NCBI GenBank assembly: GCA_046728175.1
Contig: JBKPEA010000005.1
Span: forward strand, 1-64,000
Length of the DNA stretch: 64,000 nucleotides
Reading direction: 5' to 3'
Origin: JAFAHS01 sp046728175
GTDB taxonomy: Bacteria; Desulfobacterota; Binatia; Binatales; Binataceae
This document shows positions 18,029 through 26,357 of this stretch, piece after piece (the stretch's first letter is position 1; every line of letters starts with the position of its first letter). The position numbers and the translations under genes are program-made. The notes below the pieces were generated by a model, which saw only the letters and a program-made list of their open reading frames with translations, did not search any database and was not told where the DNA came from.

Positions 18029-19638
18029 GGCGCGGTATGAGCGAACCATCCAAGCAATTGCCAGATTTTTCGCTGAATGATCTGTCCGGAACCGCACACA
18101 CCTTCCCTGCGGGCCGCGCCGCGATGCTCTGTTTCGTCAAGGAAGATTGTCCGACCTGCGCCATTGCGATGCCGCTGATCGAGGGGTTTCATCGCGCGTT
18201 CGGTTCCAAGGTCGCGGTGCTCGCCATCGGTCAGGACGCCACTGGAAATCGCGTGCTCGCCCAGCGCCATTCGCTCACCTGCCCGCTGCTCGACGATTCC
18301 GCTCTGCGCGTGTCGTTCGCCTACGGCTTCGATACCGTCCCGATGACGTTTTTCGCCGATGGGGCCGGCAATCAACTGCAGAGCTTCGCGGGTTTTGTGC
18401 GAAGCGACTGGCGATCGCTGGCAAGCGAGCTTGCGCAAATGACAGGATTGCCCGAGCCCGCGATCGATTGGGCGACCCTGCCGGAGTGGCGCGCGGGATG
18501 CGGTTCCAAAGCGGTCGAACCCGGAATTGCTGAACGGCTTGAAGCCGAGGCGCGCGGCGATCGTATGCAGGCCCGCCGCATCGAGTTGGGCGAAGGCGAG
18601 GACGTGTTCGAATTCATGTTCGAGCGCGGTCTTACCGACGGACTGCCGGTCGTCCCACCCACGCCCGAGCGGGTGGCGTGGATGCTTACCGGCACCCGGC
18701 GTGATCCACGCGACATCGTCGCGACCGTGGCACCGAATCTGGCGCCCCTGACCGTCGAAAAGGTTGCCGTCAACGCGGTAATGGCGGGATGCCGTCCCGC
18801 TTATCTGCCGGTGGTGATCGCCGCGCTGGAAGCGGTCTGCACCGATACCTTCAATATCCACGGCGTGATGGCCACCACCTGGGGCGCCACCCCGGTGATT
18901 ATTGTCAATGGACCAATTCGCCGGCGGCTCGGCATGAACATGGGAATCATGGCGCTCGGCTATGGCAGTCGACCCAACGCCACCATCGGCCGCGCGGTGA
19001 AACTGGTGCTGCGCAATGTGGGCGGCTCGCGTCCTGGTGATATCGAGCGCTCCGCGCTTGGAGCGATCGGCAAATTCACCACCTGCTTCGCGGAATGGGA
19101 AGAGCGCAGTCCCTGGGAGCCGCTGCACGTCGAGCGCGGCTTCCTGAAGGACGAAAGCGTGGTAACGGTCTTCGGACTGGAAGCGGGCTCGCGGCAGATC
19201 GCGGATCAAACCTCGCGCACCGCTCGCGCGCTGGTAGGCTCGCTCGGCCTGGGACTGGAAGCGTGTTGGCATCCGAAGCAGCACGGTTCCGGTGAGGTGC
19301 TGCTGGTGATTTCACCGGAGCACGCCGACACCATCGCCCGCGACGAATGGAGCAAAGCGCAGGTGCGCAATCGAATTCAGGAAATCACGGCGCGCCCGCT
19401 GCGAGAGCTGCTCCCGGACGCGGAGAGCGGCGAAGGCATGCCCCTGAAGGCCTTTGGCCTCAAGGACCCGACGCCCGAGCAGCTCGATCAGAGAATTCCG
19501 AAGTTTCGCTCCGCCGCGAATATCAATATTATCGTGGCGGGTGGTGAAGGCGGGAAGTTCTCCGCCGTGTTCGCCGGATGGGTTTCCGGACCGATGGGCT
19601 CATCCAGCGTGAGCCGCCGAATCGAGGAGCTGCCATGA
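18025..19638 (+). CDS. redoxin domain-containing protein, UGSC-selenoprotein partner
   Basis: 537 aa; ATG 18025 overlaps the Kelch stop, and ATG 18037 is an alternative. Residues about 10-155 are a thioredoxin/peroxiredoxin-like domain: LPDFSLNDLSGTAHTFPAGR, then CFVKEDCPTCAIAM with a CxxC pair (Cys42/Cys45), and VPMTFFADG with the cis-Pro region. Residues about 190-537 form a second domain with GLTDGLPVVPPTPERV, WGATPVIIVNGPI, GSRPNATIGRAVKLVLRNVGG and a C-terminal glycine-rich NINIIVAGGEGGKF. I know this second domain only as the usual upstream neighbour of UGSC proteins. No signal peptide: cytoplasmic. The stop overlaps the UGSC start (ATGA 19635-19638). It probably supplies electrons to the selenoprotein. 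Confidence 0.75.
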   Translation: MRRGMSEPSKQLPDFSLNDLSGTAHTFPAGRAAMLCFVKEDCPTCAIAMPLIEGFHRAFGSKVAVLAIGQDATGNRVLAQRHSLTCPLLDDSALRVSFAYGFDTVPMTFFADGAGNQLQSFAGFVRSDWRSLASELAQMTGLPEPAIDWATLPEWRAGCGSKAVEPGIAERLEAEARGDRMQARRIELGEGEDVFEFMFERGLTDGLPVVPPTPERVAWMLTGTRRDPRDIVATVAPNLAPLTVEKVAVNAVMAGCRPAYLPVVIAALEAVCTDTFNIHGVMATTWGATPVIIVNGPIRRRLGMNMGIMALGYGSRPNATIGRAVKLVLRNVGGSRPGDIERSALGAIGKFTTCFAEWEERSPWEPLHVERGFLKDESVVTVFGLEAGSRQIADQTSRTARALVGSLGLGLEACWHPKQHGSGEVLLVISPEHADTIARDEWSKAQVRNRIQEITARPLRELLPDAESGEGMPLKAFGLKDPTPEQLDQRIPKFRSAANINIIVAGGEGGKFSAVFAGWVSGPMGSSSVSRRIEELP

Positions 19639-20156
19639 AGCAGGTAATCGTCGATCCCACCGATGAGCGCGTGCCGATACGGCGCACGCTCACTGAACGC
19701 TCCGGGCAGATCAGAGGCCGGGTCGCGATGCTTGATATCGCCAAGCCGCGCGGCGACGTGCTGATGAATCGCTTGGCCGAGCATCTCGGTAAGCGGCTGC
19801 CCGCGGTAGAAATCAAACGCTACCGCAAACCGACCTTTACCAAGCCGGCGCCGGAAGATCTGCGCCGCCGCATCGCGGAGGAAAGCGACTTCGTCATCGA
19901 AGCGCTCGCCGATTGAGGGTCGTGCACGACGTGCAGTGTGCACGACTCCGTATGGTTCGAAGTTAATCGCAAGCCCGCGGTGATGATCGCTTCCGACGTA
20001 TTTGTCGATGCCGCCGAAAAGCAAGCGGCTGCACTCGGACTGCCCGAAGTGCGGCGGGTTTTCGTGCCCCATCCGATTCAGGATGCAACCGACGACGAAA
20101 TGCGTGCCAAGGCCGACGCGATCGTCGAGCGGGTAATCGACGCGCTGAAGAAGTGA
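19635..20156 (+). CDS. UGSC family selenoprotein (in-frame TGA = Sec94)
   Basis: 173 aa if TGA 19914-19916 is read as selenocysteine. The frame runs uninterrupted from ATG 19635 through FVIEALAD, then TGA, then GSCTTCSVHDSVWFEV to TGA 20154-20156. The motif U-G-S-C-T-T-C (Sec94, Cys97, Cys100) is the defining UGSC motif. It also resembles the UxxCxxC active site of GrdB/PrdB-type reductase subunits. Continuous protein-like sequence on both sides of the TGA (downstream VFVDAAEKQAAALG, FVPHPIQDATDDEM) and a hairpin right after it argue for recoding rather than two genes. Standard gene callers would truncate it at 93 aa. No signal peptide. Sec needs SelA/SelB/SelC/SelD from elsewhere in the genome. 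Substrate unknown. Confidence 0.88.
19919..19946 (+). promoter_or_regulatory. SECIS-like hairpin for Sec incorporation
   Basis: Three bases (two spacer bases) after the TGA, GTCGTGCAC (19919-19927) pairs perfectly with GTGCACGAC (19938-19946). The 10-base loop between them can close further with AC/GT pairs, leaving an unpaired G19928 and an apical loop GUGCA that begins with G-U. Bacterial SelB recognises a stem-loop just 3' of the UGA with a G (and U) at the start of the apical loop; this structure fits that pattern within the coding sequence. Not a terminator: coding continues 200 bases beyond. Confidence 0.7.
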
Positions 20157-20249
20157 GCCTCGGGTATCGGGAATTTGCGCCGCGCCCCAAGCTATGCGAC
20201 CGGGATTGCGTGCGTATGGGCCGGCGCTGCCCAGGGAAAGCCCGGCGGC

Positions 20250-21072
20250 GTTCTTCCTGATGGTTAACCCCACCAGCCCAGCGGTCGGGTACTATCTGTT
20301 GTCGGTGGCAGACGGAGTCCGCTTTTGCGGAAGTTCAAGCGGCGTTCCTGAAACATCAGGTGCTGTTCTTCCGTGACCAGGAGTTAAATCGAGATCGGCA
20401 AAGAGCATTTGCGCGGCGCTTCGCCACCCTGAACATCCATCCCTTCGATCAGCCGCTCAAGGATGAAGGCTATCCGGAATTCGTCGTGTTCCAGAGGGAC
20501 CAGCAATACCCGTATGTCGCGCAGGCGCGGCACGCTGACTTGACATGCTTACCTGAGCCGCCGCTGGATTCGGTGCTGCGATGCGTGGTCGCGCGCCACC
20601 GCTCGGCGGCGATACGATGTGGGTGAGCATGTGTGCGGCTTACGAGGCGCTCCCGGACAAGATGCAGCACCTGCTCTCCGGGCTAATCGCAATTCACGAT
20701 ACCAGGCGAGTGTTCGGTCTGTCGGCGGATATCGTCGCGAGGAGATCAGCGACAGCGAGGGAGACAGGCTGCGCAGCATGTCCGCGGAGCATCCGATGGT
20801 TCGCACCCATCCTCAAAGCCGTCGCAAAGGGCTGTTCGTCAACTGGCACTTCACCGCCTCGATCAAGGCATGAAATCCGCGGAGAGTGCGGCGCTGCTGA
20901 ACTTTCTTTATCGTCACATCGAACTGCCAGATTTCATTTGCCGCTTCCGATGGCAAAGGGACTCGGTGGCGATGTGGGCAATCGCTGCACCCGGCATCGC
21001 GCGGTCGGCGACAATTGCTCCGCGGAACGTCGCCTCGAGCGCGTGACAATCAACGGCGACAAGCCGTTCTAG
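20250..21072 (+). pseudogene. TauD/TfdA-family dioxygenase relic
   Basis: Pieces of an Fe(II)/2-oxoglutarate dioxygenase occur in order but in different frames: FAEVQAAFLKHQVLFFRDQ, then RQRAFARRFATLNIHPFDQPL, a changed His/Asp region HADLTCLPEPPLDS, GGDTMWVSMCAAYEALPDKM, HPMVRTHPQSRRKGLFVNWH, ESAALLNFLYRHIELPDF, and the family-type C-terminus LERVTINGDKPF ending at TAG 21070-21072. At least four frame changes are needed, so no active enzyme can be made. It lies directly downstream of the UGSC operon but shows no coupling to it. Confidence 0.7.
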
Positions 21073-21246
21073 TTTTGCTGCTAGGAATTTCGCGTCGCGC
21101 GCCATCCGTGCGGACTCCTCCGCTTCTCGGCATAATCACGACACGGTAGCCAGTAGAAGGAACCCGCGAAGCGGTGCTTGGAGGCGGCGAAACCGGGCGG
21201 ATGCTATTATTCGACTGGGCGCTCAGCTCTCCTTGACTCTTTCGGA

Positions 21247-22299
21247 ATGGATCACTCGGTTCAACCACCCCCACGACGCATCGTTGTAAAAGAAGTCAAT
21301 TGGCTCGGCGACCTGGTTATGAGCCTGCCCGCCTTGCGCGCGATTCGTCGTTCCTTTCCGGGTGTGCACATTTCCGTTCTGACCAAGAGTGAGTTGGCGA
21401 GCTTCTTCGATGGAGTGGAATGGCTAGACGAAGTAATTCCCTACTCGGTCCACCCCAGCATTCGAGGTCTTGGCGATCGACGCGCGGTAGTTAACACGAT
21501 CCGATCGCGCGGATTCGACTTGGCCGTCTTGTTTCCCAACAGCTTCGAATCCGCATTGTGGGTGCGGATGGCGCGAATTCCGCGCCGGGCCGGGTACATA
21601 AGCGACGGACGCGGCCTGATGCTTACGCACAAGCTCAAGCCGCCTCCGCAGGCCATAAATGATCACCAGGTTCACTACTGGCTCGCCATGGTGCGGGGCA
21701 CAATCGGCGCATCAGGAAACCCACAGGATTTTGCTCTGACCGCCGACCCAAACCACTTGCAGGAGATGGGCGTGTGGCTCGATGCGCATCGCCGGCGTAG
21801 TGGTTCACCCTTGATTGCTATCGCCCCCGCAGCTTCGTTCGGACCCGCCAAGGAGTGGCCGACGAAGCATTTCGTCCAGCTCATCAATGACCTCGCCGAG
21901 CGTCACGCTGCCGAATGCGTGCTGGTAGGTGCGCCCAACGAGCGTCCGCAATGTGCATCGATCGCATCCGCCTCACGCCGCGGTGCGCTGATCGCCGCCG
22001 GAGAAACCAGCGTTGGCCAGCTGGTAGCGTTGCTCAAGTTGGCCGATGGGTTTGTCGGCAATGATTCAGGCGCGATGCACGTCGCGGCTGCGCTGGGACG
22101 GCCCACGGTAGGAATTTTCGGTTCTACAAACCCCGCGAGGACCGGGCCGCTGGGACCGAGAACCCGGGTTCTCTGGCAACATCTCATCTGCAGCCCCTGC
22201 CTCGCGCGCACCTGCCGCTTCGGGCACTACAACTGTCTCCGGGAAATTACTCCCGCGGACGCCCTCGACGCTTTGCTCGCGCTGGGCGCGATACAATGA
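21247..22299 (+). CDS. waaF: lipopolysaccharide heptosyltransferase II
   Basis: 350 aa GT-B glycosyltransferase of family 9 from ATG 21247; the frame is open from 21178. Transfers L,D-heptose from ADP-heptose to the LPS inner core at the cytoplasmic face. Landmarks: VKEVNWLGDLVMSLPALRAI at the N-terminus, IAIAPAASFGPAKEWPTKHF, and the donor-binding ADGFVGNDSGAMHVAAALG followed by TVGIFGSTNPARTGPLG. A Cys-rich C-terminal stretch (CSPCLARTCRFGHYNC) is usual for WaaF. It precedes lpxD by about 60 bases, forming an LPS-synthesis pair. Confidence 0.9.
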   Translation: MDHSVQPPPRRIVVKEVNWLGDLVMSLPALRAIRRSFPGVHISVLTKSELASFFDGVEWLDEVIPYSVHPSIRGLGDRRAVVNTIRSRGFDLAVLFPNSFESALWVRMARIPRRAGYISDGRGLMLTHKLKPPPQAINDHQVHYWLAMVRGTIGASGNPQDFALTADPNHLQEMGVWLDAHRRRSGSPLIAIAPAASFGPAKEWPTKHFVQLINDLAERHAAECVLVGAPNERPQCASIASASRRGALIAAGETSVGQLVALLKLADGFVGNDSGAMHVAAALGRPTVGIFGSTNPARTGPLGPRTRVLWQHLICSPCLARTCRFGHYNCLREITPADALDALLALGAIQ

Positions 22300-22358
22300 C
22301 CGGGTTTCTTGTGCCGCCACGTTGCAATATTCTGACAAGCTAACGTCCGGGTGAAGCC

Positions 22359-23378
22359 ATGAAACTCAAGGAACTCGCCGCTCGTTTGGAACTGGAACTG
22401 CGTGGCGACGGGGATACTGAGATTTTCGCCCCTGCGCCAATCGAAGCGGCCGGTCCTGGCATGATCACGTTCGTGGCCGCCGAGAAATTCGCACCTGCCC
22501 TCGAGCGAACTTCGGCGGCGGCGGCCATTGTCGCGCGCGAATTCGTCGACCAGGCGCCGTGCCCGGCACTGATCAGCGCGAATCCTTACGTCGACTTTGC
22601 GCGCACGGTTGGGATTTTTTTCCCACCGTATCGTCCTCGGCCGGGAATCGACCCGAGCGCGCAAATCGCGCCCGGTGTGAAGCTTGGCGAGAACGCGTCG
22701 GTTGGACCGAACGCGGTAATCGGCGCAGGTACCACGCTGGGCCGCAACGCGGTGCTCCACGCCAATGCCACCATCTATCCAAACGTTCGCATCGGCGACG
22801 ATTTCACCTGCCACAGCCAGGCGGTGGTTCGCGAAGGGTGCACGATCGGCAACCGGGTGACGATTCTCGATGGAGCTGTAATTGGTGCGGACGGGTTCGG
22901 CTTCGTAGAAGATCGTGGTGGCCTGGTTAAGATTCCCCAGGTCGGGACCGTGGTTCTCGAGGACGACGTCGAGATCGGCGCCAAGTCGACCGTCGACCGG
23001 GCAATGCTCGGTGCCACAGTTTTACACCGTGGCGTGAAACTCGACGACCAGGTCCATATCGGCCACAACTGCGAAGTCGGAGATTACACGCGGCTGTGCG
23101 CGCAGGTCGGCATCGGCGGCTCAACCAAGATCGGCAAATGGTGCCTGTTCGGCGGCCAGGCCGCCGCGCCCGATCACCTCACGATCGGGGATCGCGTGAT
23201 GGTCGCGGCGCGGGGCGCACTGCATCGGGATACACCCGATGGCGCGATCATGGCGGGTTGCCCGGCCGTCGAGATCGGGGTTTGGCGCCGCTATGTTGCG
23301 GGTTGGCCACGTCTGACGGAAATTCTGCGACGCCTGCGCGCGCTCGAAAAACAGCTGGAGGACAATGAGGACAGGTGA
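22359..23378 (+). CDS. lpxD: UDP-3-O-acylglucosamine N-acyltransferase LpxD
   Basis: 339 aa, normal family length. Adds the second 3-hydroxyacyl chain to UDP-3-O-acyl-glucosamine in lipid A synthesis, in the cytoplasm. An N-terminal uridine-binding domain (about 1-100) is followed by a left-handed beta-helix of hexapeptide repeats (IDPSAQIAPGVKLGENASVG... and onward). The catalytic His lies in DDQVHIGHNCEVGD. A C-terminal helix (EILRRLRALEKQLED) is present as in characterised LpxD. The upstream sequence near 22345-22355 has only a modest ribosome site. Confidence 0.95.
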   Translation: MKLKELAARLELELRGDGDTEIFAPAPIEAAGPGMITFVAAEKFAPALERTSAAAAIVAREFVDQAPCPALISANPYVDFARTVGIFFPPYRPRPGIDPSAQIAPGVKLGENASVGPNAVIGAGTTLGRNAVLHANATIYPNVRIGDDFTCHSQAVVREGCTIGNRVTILDGAVIGADGFGFVEDRGGLVKIPQVGTVVLEDDVEIGAKSTVDRAMLGATVLHRGVKLDDQVHIGHNCEVGDYTRLCAQVGIGGSTKIGKWCLFGGQAAAPDHLTIGDRVMVAARGALHRDTPDGAIMAGCPAVEIGVWRRYVAGWPRLTEILRRLRALEKQLEDNEDR

Positions 23379-23414
23379 GCTGGTAGCTCGCTCGCGAGCC
23401 GCTGGGGGACGAGG

Positions 23415-23621
23415 GTGAAACTGGTCGCACTCATAGGTCTGCTGGTTGTTGGCCTGGGGCTCAGCGGGTGTATCTGGCTGGCCATCCCCGGACTCGCCTA
23501 CACCGGCTATCAATATGAAAAGACCGGCAAGCTACCGGGCATGCCGTCCACCTCGCAAGCCTCGTCCGGCAGCAAACCCCAAGCGTCCGCCCAAGCGACG
23601 CCTTCCGACAATATCGAATGA
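23415..23621 (+). CDS. small predicted lipoprotein
   Basis: 68 aa from GTG 23415 with ribosome-site-like GGGGGACGAGGG upstream. Signal sequence LVALIGLLVVGLGLSGC gives a clean lipobox with Cys19, so the mature peptide is about 50 residues on a lipid anchor. The tail is Ser/Gln/Pro/Ala-rich (STSQASSGSKPQASAQA) and probably disordered. I do not recognise a family. It sits between lpxD and the inositol phosphate synthase gene and may share their transcript. Confidence 0.65.
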   Translation: MKLVALIGLLVVGLGLSGCIWLAIPGLAYTGYQYEKTGKLPGMPSTSQASSGSKPQASAQATPSDNIE

Positions 23622-23651
23622 CGATAGCCCCAATCGCCAAGGAGCCTCACT

Positions 23652-24971
23652 TTGCCGACCAAAGATAACGTGCGTTTCGCGCCCGCGGACGGGAAGCTCG
23701 GTGTCCTGATTCCCGGACTCGGCGCAGTGAGCACGACCTTCATCGCGGGGGTCGAGGCGGTCAAGCGTGGTCTGGGATTGCCAATCGGCTCGTTGACCCA
23801 GCTCGCGACGGTGCGTCTGGGCAAGCGCACCGAAGGTCGCACACCCCTGATCAGGGACTTCGTCCCGCTCGCGTCGATAAACGATCTGGAATTCTGCGGT
23901 TGGGATATTTTTGAGGATAACGCGTACCAGTCAGCCCGCAATGCCGCAGTGCTGGATCCGGCCCTGATCGAAAAGGTGCGCGAGCCGCTCGAAAAAATTC
24001 ACCCCATGGAGGCCGTGTTCGATCGCGAGTACGTACGCCGGATCAATGGTCCGAACGTGAAGGAAGGCCGCAACAAAATGGAAAAGGCCGAGATGCTGAT
24101 GGAAGACATCCGGCAATTCCAGGCGCGCACCGGCGTCAAGCGCATGGTGATGATTTGGTGCGGCTCCACCGAGGTGTTCCATACCCCATCGCAAGTGCAT
24201 CAGTCCCTCAAGCGATTCGAGCACGGACTTCAAAAGAATGACCTGGAAATAGCGCCGAGCCAGATTTACGCATACGCGGCGCTCAAGATGGGAATTCCAT
24301 ACGCCAACGGCGCACCCAACCTGACGACGGATACACCGGCGCTGCTCGAACTCGCGCGTGAGAAGAACGTCCCGATCTGCGGTAAGGATTTCAAAACCGG
24401 ACAGACCTTTATAAAAACACTCATCGCGCCCGGACTGAAGGCACGAATGCTCGGGCTGTCGGGATGGTTCTCTACCAATATCCTTGGTAACCGCGACGGG
24501 GAGGTGCTGGACGACCCCGGATCGTTCAAATCAAAGGAGGAAACCAAGCTGTCGGTGCTCGATCAGATACTGCAACCGCGGTTGTACCCGCAGCTCTACG
24601 GCGATGTGTTTCACTCGGTGCGGATCAACTACTATCCGCCGCGCGGCGACGCCAAGGAAGGCTGGGACAACATCGATCTCTTCGGATGGCTCGGCTACCC
24701 GATGCAGATCAAGATCGACTTTTTGTGCCGCGATTCAATCCTCGCGGCGCCGCTGGTGCTCGACCTGGTACTGTTCCTGGACCTGGCCCGTCGCGCCGGC
24801 ATGCACGGAATCCAGGAATGGCTCTCGTTCTTCTTCAAGGCTCCGATGCACGCACCGGGGCTCTACCCGGAACACGACATTTTTATTCAGCTCATGAAGC
24901 TCAAGAACACGCTGCGCTGGATGCGCGGTGAGGATCTGATAACCCACCTGGGGCTCGAATATTACGACTAG
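23652..24971 (+). CDS. ino1: inositol-3-phosphate synthase
   Basis: 439 aa. Converts glucose 6-phosphate to 1D-myo-inositol 3-phosphate using NAD+. The nucleotide-binding segment KLGVLIPGLGAVSTTFIAG is near the N-terminus, followed by family landmarks IWCGSTEVFHTPSQVH, YANGAPNLTTDTPALLELA, PICGKDFKTGQTFIKTLIAP, LGLSGWFSTNILGNRDGEVL and DSILAAPLVLDLVLFLDLA. TTG 23652 is chosen because AAGGAG (23639-23644) lies upstream at good spacing. Bacterial forms feed phosphatidylinositol or inositol solutes; the next enzyme is not in the window. Confidence 0.92.
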   Translation: MPTKDNVRFAPADGKLGVLIPGLGAVSTTFIAGVEAVKRGLGLPIGSLTQLATVRLGKRTEGRTPLIRDFVPLASINDLEFCGWDIFEDNAYQSARNAAVLDPALIEKVREPLEKIHPMEAVFDREYVRRINGPNVKEGRNKMEKAEMLMEDIRQFQARTGVKRMVMIWCGSTEVFHTPSQVHQSLKRFEHGLQKNDLEIAPSQIYAYAALKMGIPYANGAPNLTTDTPALLELAREKNVPICGKDFKTGQTFIKTLIAPGLKARMLGLSGWFSTNILGNRDGEVLDDPGSFKSKEETKLSVLDQILQPRLYPQLYGDVFHSVRINYYPPRGDAKEGWDNIDLFGWLGYPMQIKIDFLCRDSILAAPLVLDLVLFLDLARRAGMHGIQEWLSFFFKAPMHAPGLYPEHDIFIQLMKLKNTLRWMRGEDLITHLGLEYYD

Positions 24972-25001
24972 CGCCCGGCCTGCCTTTTCTGGAATTACCT
25001 G

Positions 25002-25394
25002 GTGCGCGGACTTATTCTGATAGCAATCGGCGGCGCGATCGGCAGCGTGGGACGCTACTACGCGTCGCGCGTGATCATGCTACTCAGCGGCGGAGTGTTT
25101 CCCTTCGGTACCCTGTTCGTGAACGTAAGCGGCGCGATCGCTATCGGATTCCTGGCAGCCCTGTCCGCCCCGGAGAGTCCCTTCTTTGTAACCCCGCAGG
25201 CGCGCCTGTTCTTCATGACCGGAATCTGCGGCGGATATACGACCTTCTCGACCTTCAGCCTTGAGACGATGGCGCTGATCGGCGATGGGCAATGGATCGC
25301 TGCCTCTCTGAACGCGGTCGGCTCGGTTCTGCTGTGCCTGGCCGCCGTGTGGCTGGGGAGCGTGGCGGCACAATTGATGGGCCGCGGTGTTTAG
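25002..25394 (+). CDS. crcB: fluoride ion channel CrcB/Fluc
   Basis: 130 aa, four membrane segments. Forms a dual-topology dimeric channel that exports fluoride passively. Landmarks: IAIGGAIGSVGRYYASR, FPFGTLFVNVSGAIAIGFLA and TGICGGYTTFSTFSLETM, containing the conserved Asn, Gly-rich and FSTFS residues lining the fluoride path. The start is GTG 25002. It is followed two bases later by a DUF190 gene, a common pairing. No fluoride riboswitch consensus was recognised upstream. Confidence 0.93.
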   Translation: MRGLILIAIGGAIGSVGRYYASRVIMLLSGGVFPFGTLFVNVSGAIAIGFLAALSAPESPFFVTPQARLFFMTGICGGYTTFSTFSLETMALIGDGQWIAASLNAVGSVLLCLAAVWLGSVAAQLMGRGV

Positions 25395-25396
25395 CG

Positions 25397-25741
25397 ATGC
25401 ACGTTCCACGGGAGGCGGTTCTACTGCGAATTTTCATTGGCGAAGAGGATCGGATTAAGGGCCGTCCGCTGTACGAAGCGATCGTCCTGAAAGCGCGCGA
25501 AGCCGGACTGGCCGGCGCGACGGTCCTGCGCGGCCCGATGAGCTTTGGCAAGAGCAGCACGCTGCACACCGCCAAGGTTCTGCGGCTCAGCGAGGACTTG
25601 CCGATCGTAATCGAGATTGTCGATACTGAGGAAAAGATCGACGCGTTCCTGCCGGTGCTCGACCCGATGATGGGCTCCGGACTGGTCACGCTTGAGCGCG
25701 TGCAGGTACTGCAGTACGGCGACAGCAACGGAAAGAACTGA
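25397..25741 (+). CDS. DUF190 domain-containing protein
   Basis: 114 aa from ATG 25397. Recognised by LLRIFIGEEDRIKGRPLYEAIVLKAREAG, ATVLRGPMSFGKSS and LPIVIEIVDTEEKIDAFLPVL, the DUF190 pattern. It has a PII/ferredoxin-like alpha-beta fold by family knowledge and is soluble. DUF190 genes frequently follow crcB and may act as a regulatory or accessory subunit in fluoride resistance; that role is not proven. The start is two bases after the crcB stop. Confidence 0.88.
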   Translation: MHVPREAVLLRIFIGEEDRIKGRPLYEAIVLKAREAGLAGATVLRGPMSFGKSSTLHTAKVLRLSEDLPIVIEIVDTEEKIDAFLPVLDPMMGSGLVTLERVQVLQYGDSNGKN

Positions 25742-25756
25742 CCGGCGGAGCTAGCC

Positions 25757-26158
25757 ATGGAGAGAAAATACCTCAACCCACCCACTTTGCTTCAGCCGCG
25801 CGGCTACACGCACGTCGTGACCGTGGAGGGCGGCGGCAAGATGGTCTTCATCTCCGGACAAGTCGCGGTAGACAAGGACGGAAAGCTGGTCGGACCGGGC
25901 GATTTGAAGACCCAGATTCGGCAGGCTGCGAGCAACTTGAAGCTCGCGCTGCAGGCCGCGGGCGCGACCGCTGCCGATCTCGTCAAGACCAATACCTATA
26001 TCGTCAACTACAAGCAGGCCGACTACTCGGCGCTGCGCGAGGCGCGCGCGGAGCTGTTCCCCGCCGGTGAGCCCCCCGCGTCGACGCTGGTCGGGGTAAC
26101 CTCGCTTGCAGTCGACGGCCTTATGGTCGAGATGGAAGCGATTGCGGTAGTGAAGTGA
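25757..26158 (+). CDS. RidA family protein
   Basis: 133 aa YjgF/YER057c/UK114 fold. RidA enzymes hydrolyse reactive enamine/imine intermediates (for example 2-aminoacrylate) to ketoacids. Landmarks: KMVFISGQVAVDKDGKLVG, DLKTQIRQAASNLKLALQAAGATAADLVK and TLVGVTSLAVDGLMVEMEAIA. The Arg usually found near the C-terminus of active deaminases (xxRxxVEV) is Ser/Leu here (TSLAVDGLMVEME), so activity on classical substrates is less certain. ATG 25757 lies 15 bases after the DUF190 stop. Confidence 0.82.
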   Translation: MERKYLNPPTLLQPRGYTHVVTVEGGGKMVFISGQVAVDKDGKLVGPGDLKTQIRQAASNLKLALQAAGATAADLVKTNTYIVNYKQADYSALREARAELFPAGEPPASTLVGVTSLAVDGLMVEMEAIAVVK

Positions 26159-26203
26159 GCCCCTACGGTCCGTCCTGGACACGATGGTAGCCGCGCACTG
26201 ACT

Positions 26204-26223
26204 CCGCGGCGCTCCGCGGTTTT
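26204..26223 (+). terminator. possible weak terminator after ridA
   Basis: CCGCGG (26204-26209), loop CGCT, CCGCGG (26214-26219), then TTTT. The stem is short (6 bp, all G-C) and the T-run is only four bases, so termination would be modest. It lies 46 bases after the RidA stop. Confidence 0.35.
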
Positions 26224-26357
26224 GCTGGTCATCGCAGCATAAGAGTTGTTTTCCGAGTGGCCTTTCCCGCCGCTGAGGCGGTGAGCCGCGCGCCGTTTTA
26301 GCCACAGGGCCGATCGGGAATTTGACTCTGGCGCCCGCCTTTGATGACTTGGCTCGC

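Noticed and set aside
19938..20156. Separate 72-aa gene starting at GTG after the TGA
   Set aside because: It lies in the same frame as the upstream gene, has no ribosome site, and its missing N-terminus is the UGSC motif. Sec readthrough explains both parts.
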